Assembly: GCA_027079895.1 (NCBI GenBank)
Contig: JALWUZ010000756.1
Span: 1 to 10,459 of the forward strand
Direction: 5' to 3'
Source: Anaerolineae bacterium
Lineage (GTDB): Bacteria; Chloroflexota; Anaerolineae; B4-G1
DNA length: 10,459 nt
The notes under the pieces: generated by a model
The model's input: the letters and a program-made list of their open reading frames with translations, nothing else
Told to the model about the DNA's origin: nothing
The model's database searches: none
Part shown: positions 4,539-10,459 of the stretch, piece by piece
Layout: every line of letters starts with the position of its first letter
Numbering within the stretch: the first letter of the stretch is position 1
Made by a program: the position numbers and the translations under genes

Positions 4539-7148
4539 ATGGACAAACTGACCAGATTCTTCACCGACTCCGCGAGGCGCACGCTCAGATTCGCCCAGCA
4601 GGAAGCGCAGCGCATGCACCACGCCCTCATCGGCACCGAACACCTCCTGATGGGCCTCATTCGGGAGGAAAACGGCATCGCCGCCCACGTGCTGCGCGAA
4701 CTCGGCCTCCAATCCGGCGACGTGCGCCACCTCATCGAGCGTTTCAGCACCATCCGGCGGCTCCCCACCGACACCGACAAGGATCTGGCTCTGAGCGACG
4801 GCACCAAGCGGGTGCTGGAAATGGCCAGCGAAGAGGCCCGTCAGCGCGGAGACGCCCAGGTGGACACCTACCACATCCTCCTGGCCCTGACCCGCCAGAG
4901 CGACAGCACCGCCGCCCAAGTCCTCAACTACCTGGGCGTGACGGCGGAGCAGATCCGCCGCCAGACCGACCGCGCCCTGCGCCGTCAACCGGTCCCGGCC
5001 GGACGCAAGAAGAGCGAACAGGTCGCCCGCCCCGCTACGCCCCGCGTCAGAACCAGCCGCACCCCGCTCATAGACAAATTGGCGATTGACCTCACCGCGT
5101 TGGCGGAGCAGAACAAACTTGACCCGGTCATCGGGCGGGAACAGGAGATCGAGCGCGTCATCCAAATCCTGGCCCGGCGCACCAAGAACAACCCGGCCCT
5201 CATCGGCGAGCCCGGCGTCGGCAAGACCGCCATCGTCGAGGGACTGGCCCAGCGCATCGTCGCCGGGGCCACGCCCGGCCCGCTGCTCGACAAACGAGTC
5301 TATCAACTGGATGTCGGCTCCCTGGTCGCCGGGACGATCTACCGGGGACAGTTCGAGGAGCGGCTCAAGCGGATTATCGCCGAAATCAAGGAGAGCAACA
5401 GCATCCTCTTCATTGACGAGGTACACATGCTCGTCGGCGCGGGCGCGGCGGGCTCGTCGGTGGACGCGGCCAACATCCTGAAGCCGGCCCTCGCCAGAGG
5501 GGAACTCCAATGCATCGGGGCGACGACGCTGGAGGAGTACCGCAAATACATCGAATCCGACGCCGCCCTGGAACGCCGCTTTCAGCCCGTCACCGTTGAA
5601 GAGCCCTCCATCGAGGAGACGATCGCCATCCTGCGCGGCGTCCGCCCGGCCTACGAGCGGCATCACCGGCTGCGCATCAGCGACGAGGCGTTGGAGGCCG
5701 CCGCCCGCCTCTCCGCCCGCTACATCTCCGACCGCTACCTGCCGGACAAGGCCATTGACGTGATTGACGAGAGCGCGTCCCGTGTGCGGATGTACAAAGC
5801 CCCCCAGTCCCAGAACCTCCGCCTCCTCTTCGCCCGCCTGAAGACCGTGGAACGCATGCGGCAGGAGGCCATCGGGGAACAACGGTACATGGAAGCCTCC
5901 GCCCTGCGGGACGAGGCGTTGGAAATCCAGGAATACCTCGATATGCTGAAGGCCGAATGGGAGAACGAGCCCCCCGACAGCCTGGTCGTCGAGGCGGAGG
6001 ACGTGGCCGAACTGGTCTCGATGTGGACCGGCATCCCCCTGACCCAGTTGCGGGATGACGAGGCCCAGCGGCTGCTGAAAATGGAGGAGGCCCTGCACCG
6101 CCGCATCGTCGGGCAGGACGAGGCCATCGAGGCCATCGCCAAAGCGGTGCGCCGCTCGCGGGCCGGATTGCAAGACCCGCGCCGGCCCATCGGCTCGTTC
6201 ATCTTCCTGGGGCCTACCGGCGTGGGGAAGACGGAACTCGCCAAAGCACTGGCCGAGTTCATGTTCGGCAGCGAGGACGCCCTCCTCCAACTGGACATGT
6301 CGGAATTTATGGAGCGCCACTCCGCCGCCCGGCTGGTCGGCTCGCCGCCGGGATACGTCGGCTACGAGGACGCCGGCCAACTCACCGAGGCCATCCGCCG
6401 CCGCCCCTTCTCCATCGTCGTCTTCGACGAAATCGAGAAGGCCCACCCGGAGACGTTCAACATGCTCCTCCAAATCATGGAGGAAGGCCGCCTCTCCGAC
6501 GCTCGCGGGCGCGAGGTCAACTTCCGCAACACCATCATCATCATGACCTCCAACGTCGGCGCAGAGACCATCAAGCGGCAGTCCAGCCTGGGTTTTCTTG
6601 CTCCCCAGGCCGGCGACTCCGGCCCCCGCCCCGGCTACGAGGAAATGCGCAAGAAGTTGCTAAACGAACTCAAGCGCACCTTCCGCCCCGAATTTATCAA
6701 CCGGCTGGACGGCGTCATCGTCTTCCACGCCCTGAACCACGAGGAGATCAGGCGCATCGTCGAGTTGGAACTGGACAAAGTGCGCGAGCGGCTGCGGGAG
6801 CGGGAGATCGAACTGGTGACGACGGAGGCGGCCAGGGACTTGCTGGCGGACGAGGGCTACAACGAGGAGTACGGCGCCCGTCCGCTGCGGCGGGTCATCC
6901 AGGACAAAATCGAAAACCCCCTCTCCGAAGCCATCCTGATGGGCCGCTTCTCCTCCGGCGACACCGTCATCGCCGACGCCGCGGACGAGGAAATCGTCTT
7001 CCGCCGCCTCGAGGACGAGGAGGAGACAGAGGGCACGCCGGTGGGGGAGGTGAAGTTGAAGAGCACCGCCCTCGACCGGGCGGACGATGACCCCCTGCGC
7101 CCCTTCGCCGAAATGGGGGAACTTTTCGCCCTGCGCGGCGGCCTGTGA
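4539..7148 (+). CDS. clpC: ClpC-type AAA+ unfoldase, partner of ClpP protease
   Basis: A cytosolic hexameric ATPase that unfolds proteins and threads them into ClpP. From the ATG at 4539 it has 869 aa, slightly longer than usual ClpC. Two Clp_N repeats fill residues 1-145 (first FAQQEAQRMHHALIGTEHLL). Ring D1 has Walker A GEPGVGKT (223-230), Walker B ILFIDE (289-294) and the arginine pair in ALERRF. A UVR-type coiled M-domain (about 423-480) separates the rings. D2 has Walker A GPTGVGKT (558-565), pore loop GYVG (605-608) and Walker B IVVFDE (626-631). LGF at 684-686 matches the ClpP-docking loop, so it should act with ClpP, unlike ClpB. The D1 pore loop reads IYRG (267-270) instead of the common KYRG. 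An acidic tail of about 45 residues ends the protein. It starts 48 bp after the methyltransferase on the same strand and is followed by a terminator. clpP and adaptors are not in the window. Confidence 0.95.
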   Translation: MDKLTRFFTDSARRTLRFAQQEAQRMHHALIGTEHLLMGLIREENGIAAHVLRELGLQSGDVRHLIERFSTIRRLPTDTDKDLALSDGTKRVLEMASEEARQRGDAQVDTYHILLALTRQSDSTAAQVLNYLGVTAEQIRRQTDRALRRQPVPAGRKKSEQVARPATPRVRTSRTPLIDKLAIDLTALAEQNKLDPVIGREQEIERVIQILARRTKNNPALIGEPGVGKTAIVEGLAQRIVAGATPGPLLDKRVYQLDVGSLVAGTIYRGQFEERLKRIIAEIKESNSILFIDEVHMLVGAGAAGSSVDAANILKPALARGELQCIGATTLEEYRKYIESDAALERRFQPVTVEEPSIEETIAILRGVRPAYERHHRLRISDEALEAAARLSARYISDRYLPDKAIDVIDESASRVRMYKAPQSQNLRLLFARLKTVERMRQEAIGEQRYMEASALRDEALEIQEYLDMLKAEWENEPPDSLVVEAEDVAELVSMWTGIPLTQLRDDEAQRLLKMEEALHRRIVGQDEAIEAIAKAVRRSRAGLQDPRRPIGSFIFLGPTGVGKTELAKALAEFMFGSEDALLQLDMSEFMERHSAARLVGSPPGYVGYEDAGQLTEAIRRRPFSIVVFDEIEKAHPETFNMLLQIMEEGRLSDARGREVNFRNTIIIMTSNVGAETIKRQSSLGFLAPQAGDSGPRPGYEEMRKKLLNELKRTFRPEFINRLDGVIVFHALNHEEIRRIVELELDKVRERLREREIELVTTEAARDLLADEGYNEEYGARPLRRVIQDKIENPLSEAILMGRFSSGDTVIADAADEEIVFRRLEDEEETEGTPVGEVKLKSTALDRADDDPLRPFAEMGELFALRGGL

Positions 7149-7186
7149 ACCAACCGATGGCCGACAGCACAACGATGAGCCATCCC

Positions 7187-7229
7187 AACGTGCGACGCAC
7201 CTTCGCGGTACGTCGCACGTTCAATTTTT
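7187..7229 (+). terminator. Rho-independent terminator after clpC
   Basis: AACGTGCGACG (7187-7197) and CGTCGCACGTT (7211-7221) form a perfect 11-bp stem. One C-A mismatch and three more pairs (ACC/GGT) close a TTCGC loop, and a five-T run follows at 7225-7229. It separates the clpC transcript from the flavoprotein gene that starts 23 bp later. The minus strand lacks a matching T-run, so it works in one direction. Confidence 0.85.
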
Positions 7230-7238
7230 CAACCCTGC

Positions 7239-7245
7239 AAGGAGG
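7239..7245 (+). promoter_or_regulatory. Strong Shine-Dalgarno for a TTG start
   Basis: AAGGAGG sits 6 nt before TTG (7252-7254). This perfect ribosome-binding site fixes the start of the flavoprotein at TTG; the in-frame ATG far upstream (7087) lies inside clpC and before the terminator. Confidence 0.85.
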
Positions 7246-7251
7246 CTGACC

Positions 7252-9690
7252 TTGAAAGACCTTCCCACACACGCTCAAGTGGTCATCATCGGCGGCGGTG
7301 TCGGCGGTTGCAGCATCGCCTACCACCTCACCAAAATGGGCTGGCAAGATGTCGTCCTCTTGGAGCGACACGAACTGACCAGCGGCTCCACCTGGCACTC
7401 CGCCGGGCTCGTCGGGCAACTGCGCTCCGACTTCAACCTCACCCGGATGATGTGCTACAGCGTGGAACTGTACCAACAGTTAAAGGACGAGACCGGCCAA
7501 GACCCCGGCTGGTATCAGTGCGGCAGCCTGCGCCTGGCCTCCTCCCCGGAGCGGCTGGAATCCCTCAAGCGGCAGATCGGCTTCGCCCGCTCCTTCGGCA
7601 TGCCGCTGGAACTGATCGGCCCGCGCGAGGCGCAAGACCTCTTCCCCCTGATGACCCTCGACGGGGTGCTCGGCGCGGCCTACATGCCCACCGACGGGCG
7701 GATTGACCCCAGCGGCCTGACGATGGCTCTGGCGGCGGGGGCGCGGTCGCGGGGAGCGCAGATCTTCACCGACACGGAAGTAACCGGCATCGGACTGCGC
7801 CGCGGGCGCGTCCACCGCGTCCTCACCAACCGCGGCGCCATCGAGACCGAAATCGTCGTCAACGCCGCCGGACAGTGGGCCGACGAGATCGCCCGCATGG
7901 TCGGCCTGCGGCTGCCGATCGTCTCTTTCGCCCACCAGTACCTCATCACCGCCCCCATCGAGGGGCTGCACCGCGACGTGCCCAGCATGCGCGACCCCGA
8001 CCTCCTGGTCTACTTCCGCGAGGAGGTGGGCGGGCTGGTGATGGGCGGCTACGAGCGCGACCCCGCTCCCTGGGCACTGGACGGCGTCCCCCACGACTTC
8101 AAGTACCAACTGCTCGCCCCGGACTGGGAGCGGTTCACCCCGTTGATGGAGAACGCCATCCGGCGCGTCCCCGCCATCGAGTCGGCGGGAATCGTGCAAC
8201 TGCTCAACGGGCCGGAGGCGTTCACCCCCGATAGCGAGTTCCTGCTGGGGCCGACTGCCGTCAAGGGGTTCTGGGTCGCAGCAGGCTTCTGCGCTCACGG
8301 ACTGGCGGGCGCGGGCGGCGTCGGCAAGGTGATGGCGGAGTGGATCATCGCGGGGCAGCCGGAGTGGGACATCTGGCGGCTGGACGTGCGCCGCTTCGGG
8401 CCCAACTACGCCGCGCGGGACTACGTCCTGGCCCGCACCCTGGAAGCCTACTCCCGCCACTACGACGTGCATTACCCCGGCTACGAACACCAATCGGCCC
8501 GGATGCTGCGCCTATCCCCCGCCTACTACCGCGAACAGGCGTTGGGGGCCTTCTTCGGCGAGAAGAGCGGCTGGGAACGGCCCAACTGGTACACCCCGCA
8601 CGAGTCCCTGGCCGAGCACGGCTACGAGCCCCAGGGCTGGGCCCGTCGCTCCTGGTCCCCGGCCATCGGCTACGAGCACCGCGCCGTGCGGGAGCGGGCC
8701 GGCCTGTTCGACGAGACCTCTTTCAGCAAAATCGAAATTCGCGGGCCGGGCGCGGTCGCCTTCCTCCAGCGACTGTGCGCCAACGACATCGCCCGTCCCG
8801 TCGGCAGCGTCGTCTACACCCCGCTCCTCAACCGGCGCGGCGGCATCGAGTGCGACGTGACCATCACCCGCCTGGCGGACGACCGTTTCCTGATGGTCAG
8901 CGGCACCGCCCTCAACGTCCACGACCTCTCCTGGCTGCGGCTGCACCAACCGGAGGACGGTTCGGTCATCATCGCGGACGTGACCTCGTCCCGCGCCTGC
9001 CTGGGGATGTGGGGGCCACGGGCGCGGACCATCCTGGAGCGCGTCACCAAAGCGGACGTGTCGAACGGGGCCTTCCCCTACATGACGGCCAGAGAGTTGA
9101 CCATCGGCCACGTGCCGGTGCTCGCGCTGCGGGTGACTTACGTCGGGGAGTTGGGCTGGGAGTTCTACTGCCCGATGGAGTACGGTCAGCGGCTGTGGGA
9201 TACCCTGTGGGAGGCCGGGCAGTCGGAGGGGCTGACCCCGGCGGGGTACAAGGCGATTGACTCCCTGCGGTTGGAGAAAGGGTATCGCTCCTGGGGCGCG
9301 GACATCGGCCCCGACTACACCCCCTACGAGGCCGGGTTGGGCTTCGCCGTCCGACTCGACAAGGGGGAGTTCATCGGACGGGAGGCCCTGCTGCGTCAGC
9401 GGGAGGCGGGCCGGCAGCGGCAACTGTGCTGTCTGACACTCGCCGAGCCGACCCAAGTCGTCATCGGCAAGGAGCCCATCCGACCGCGCGGACAGGAGAC
9501 GGTCATCGGCTGGGTGACGTCCGGCGGGTACGGCTACACCGTCGGCAAGAGCATCGCCTACGGCTACCTGCCGCCGGAGTACGCCCAGGTCGGCATGCCG
9601 TTGGAGGTCGAGATTCTGGGGGAGCGGATAGCGGCGGTCGTCGAGGCGGAGCCGCTCTGGGACCCGCGCGGCGAGCGCATACGGAGTTAG
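7252..9690 (+). CDS. FAD-dependent dimethylglycine/sarcosine dehydrogenase family protein with GcvT domain
   Basis: A 812-aa flavoprotein that probably oxidises an N-methylated glycine (dimethylglycine, sarcosine or a related amine) and passes the one-carbon unit to tetrahydrofolate. The N-terminal DAO-type FAD domain opens with VVIIGGGVGG (glycines at residues 14-19). His49 in GSTWHSAG is at the place where this family binds FAD covalently. A linking FAO_M-type segment (about 360-440) is followed by a GcvT-like folate domain (about 450-800) that contains GGIECDVTITRL, whose Asp535 lines up with the conserved folate-site aspartate, and a C-terminal barrel part. Length and domain order match dimethylglycine and sarcosine dehydrogenases; the substrate cannot be decided from sequence alone. 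The start is the TTG at 7252. The gene is probably transcribed alone, after the clpC terminator, and its stop overlaps that of the convergent THEP1 gene. I see no other glycine or betaine gene here. Confidence 0.9.
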   Translation: MKDLPTHAQVVIIGGGVGGCSIAYHLTKMGWQDVVLLERHELTSGSTWHSAGLVGQLRSDFNLTRMMCYSVELYQQLKDETGQDPGWYQCGSLRLASSPERLESLKRQIGFARSFGMPLELIGPREAQDLFPLMTLDGVLGAAYMPTDGRIDPSGLTMALAAGARSRGAQIFTDTEVTGIGLRRGRVHRVLTNRGAIETEIVVNAAGQWADEIARMVGLRLPIVSFAHQYLITAPIEGLHRDVPSMRDPDLLVYFREEVGGLVMGGYERDPAPWALDGVPHDFKYQLLAPDWERFTPLMENAIRRVPAIESAGIVQLLNGPEAFTPDSEFLLGPTAVKGFWVAAGFCAHGLAGAGGVGKVMAEWIIAGQPEWDIWRLDVRRFGPNYAARDYVLARTLEAYSRHYDVHYPGYEHQSARMLRLSPAYYREQALGAFFGEKSGWERPNWYTPHESLAEHGYEPQGWARRSWSPAIGYEHRAVRERAGLFDETSFSKIEIRGPGAVAFLQRLCANDIARPVGSVVYTPLLNRRGGIECDVTITRLADDRFLMVSGTALNVHDLSWLRLHQPEDGSVIIADVTSSRACLGMWGPRARTILERVTKADVSNGAFPYMTARELTIGHVPVLALRVTYVGELGWEFYCPMEYGQRLWDTLWEAGQSEGLTPAGYKAIDSLRLEKGYRSWGADIGPDYTPYEAGLGFAVRLDKGEFIGREALLRQREAGRQRQLCCLTLAEPTQVVIGKEPIRPRGQETVIGWVTSGGYGYTVGKSIAYGYLPPEYAQVGMPLEVEILGERIAAVVEAEPLWDPRGERIRS

Positions 9691-10238
9691 GCCGCTCCGC
9701 CGGAGTGCCGCTTCATCGCCGCCTCCAGAGCGGCCATCAGACGGCGCGGCAGCCCGTCGCGGTTGGTGGGGGTGGCGATGAGCACCGTCGCGCTCTTGGG
9801 GAGCAGTGCGCTCACCTGGGCCACCAACTCCGGGCGGACGACGGCCACCCCCAGGGCGAAATCCCCGCGCTGCAACGCCTCGACGCCCCGCCACCAACCG
9901 GCCTGCTGCTCCAATTCCAACGGCCCCAACTCGTCCACCACCAGCAGGTGGCGGGGCGGCGGGTCGTTGAACAGGGCGTTGCCCCAGTCCAGCGTCCCCG
10001 GCAGGAGACGGAACCGCCCCTGCACCACCACCTCGCCGGCCACGCCCGGCAGGGCGGTCAACGGGCGGAACGTGCCGCTGTACAGGTCGAGCACCTCCCG
10101 CGCGTCGCCGAAGCGGCGCAGCGTGATCAGGCCGCCGCAAGTGTACCCCCGTCCCCGCGCCAGCGTGACGGTCTTGAGGCACGCGGTGCTCTTCCCCACC
10201 CCGCGCGCCCCGGTCAGGATGATCACTTCACCGTTCAT
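9687..10238 (-). CDS. THEP1-type nucleoside-triphosphatase (NTPase_1 family)
   Basis: A 183-aa P-loop NTPase. Walker A GARGVGKST lies at residues 10-18 and Walker B HLLVVDELGPLEL at about 97-109; the DELGPLEL signature is typical of the THEP1/NTPase_1 family, whose members hydrolyse NTPs in vitro but whose cell role is unsettled. CGGLI after the first helix also fits the family. The ATG (10236-10238) lies inside the end of the upstream gene, overlapping it by 11 nt, so the two are co-transcribed and probably translationally coupled. The TAA stop (9687-9689) overlaps the TAG stop of the convergent flavoprotein gene within TTAG; no room remains for a terminator between them. Size fits a single-domain THEP1 protein and no key residue is missing. 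Confidence 0.88.
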   Translation of the reverse strand: MNGEVIILTGARGVGKSTACLKTVTLARGRGYTCGGLITLRRFGDAREVLDLYSGTFRPLTALPGVAGEVVVQGRFRLLPGTLDWGNALFNDPPPRHLLVVDELGPLELEQQAGWWRGVEALQRGDFALGVAVVRPELVAQVSALLPKSATVLIATPTNRDGLPRRLMAALEAAMKRHSGGAA

Positions 10239-10459
10239 ATCCAGGAACAGGGCCGAACACCGGCTCGATCTCCTCCGGCGTGAAGACCTCCAGCATGCAC
10301 TCCCACCAGTTCAGCCCGTCGGTCTTGCGGAATCGCCACCAGCGGATGTCCGGCCAGAAATATCGCCACCGCCAGAGGGCCGGGACGCGCTCCCAGCCGT
10401 AGTCGGCGGCCAAAGTGGTGAAATCCACGTAATACCCCTCCGGCACCTCGTCCACCAAC
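10228..10459 (-). CDS. C-terminal end of an unknown protein, cut by the window edge
   Basis: About 76 codons of one minus-strand frame run from the right edge to a TGA (10228-10230). The stretch is rich in Trp and Tyr (VPALWRWRYFWPDIRWWRF) and contains YYVDFTTLAADYGWER and LEVFTPEEIEPVFGP. A TTG at the very edge could be read as a start, but the sequence looks like the tail of a longer protein, so I treat it as partial. I associate DFTTLAADYGWER-like tails with large uncharacterised Chloroflexota proteins, from memory only. It overlaps the THEP1 gene by 11 nt and should be its operon partner. Function unknown. Confidence 0.7.
   Translation of the reverse strand, partial: LVDEVPEGYYVDFTTLAADYGWERVPALWRWRYFWPDIRWWRFRKTDGLNWWECMLEVFTPEEIEPVFGPVPGYER

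Noticed and set aside
4413..6473. 686-aa open frame on the minus strand opposite clpC
   Set aside because: It is antisense to a clear ClpC protein with all motifs intact. Its composition is what the reverse strand of GC-rich coding sequence produces, and it has no domain of its own.
7087..7251. ATG at 7087 as the start of the flavoprotein
   Set aside because: It lies inside clpC in another frame and upstream of the terminator hairpin. TTG at 7252 has a perfect Shine-Dalgarno and gives the normal family N-terminus.
7480..10182. Long minus-strand frames (337 and 556 aa) opposite the flavoprotein gene
   Set aside because: They are shadows of the flavoprotein and THEP1 genes; the 556-aa frame crosses the THEP1 gene in the wrong frame and shows no motif.

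Overview
The window looks like a piece of a Chloroflexota (possibly Anaerolineae) chromosome in which a scrambled accessory segment (roughly 1-3350) borders an ordinary GC-rich housekeeping segment (roughly 3350-10459). The taxonomic guess rests on high GC, a ClpC-type unfoldase with a UVR/M-domain, and a Trp-rich C-terminal tail at the right edge of a kind I associate from memory with Chloroflexota proteins. It is an inference, not a proof.

Left part, 1-1209. Two small tightly coupled genes of unknown function lie on the minus strand (840-658, then 654-112). Directly upstream of the first is an 83-bp element bounded by GCCTAAT and GTTAGGT that resembles an integron attC recombination site. 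Upstream of that is the 3' end of another minus-strand gene (993-1208), which has no start codon and stops making sense exactly at the edge of an insertion sequence.

Insertion sequence, 1210-2705. This is a 1,496-bp element with perfect 13-bp terminal inverted repeats (CGAGTTTAGACAA), AATT on both outer edges, and one intact DDE transposase (440 aa). Directly at its right edge begins, in mid-protein, the C-terminal part of an Nmad3-like protein (nucleotide modification associated domain 3) on the plus strand (2706-3221). The two flanks therefore belong to two different, oppositely oriented, 5'-truncated genes. This is not what a simple insertion leaves, and it points to IS-mediated deletion or recombination between IS copies.

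Middle, 3222-7148. A spacer with a half attC-like core and a hairpin precedes a stand-alone beta-class DNA methyltransferase with the TSPPYW motif (probably N4-cytosine). It is followed 48 bp later by a complete clpC, the ATP-driven unfoldase that feeds the ClpP protease. A strong hairpin plus T-run terminates this pair.

Right part, 7230-10459. A GcvT-fused flavoprotein of the dimethylglycine/sarcosine dehydrogenase family starts at a TTG with a perfect Shine-Dalgarno. It meets, tail to tail with overlapping stop codons, a minus-strand pair: a THEP1-type nucleoside-triphosphatase and, upstream and overlapping it by 11 bp, the C-terminus of a gene that runs off the right edge.

I see no tRNA, rRNA or CRISPR array. 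The most interesting content is the rearranged DNA-modification and cassette-like region around the insertion sequence. I do not see a complete novel system.
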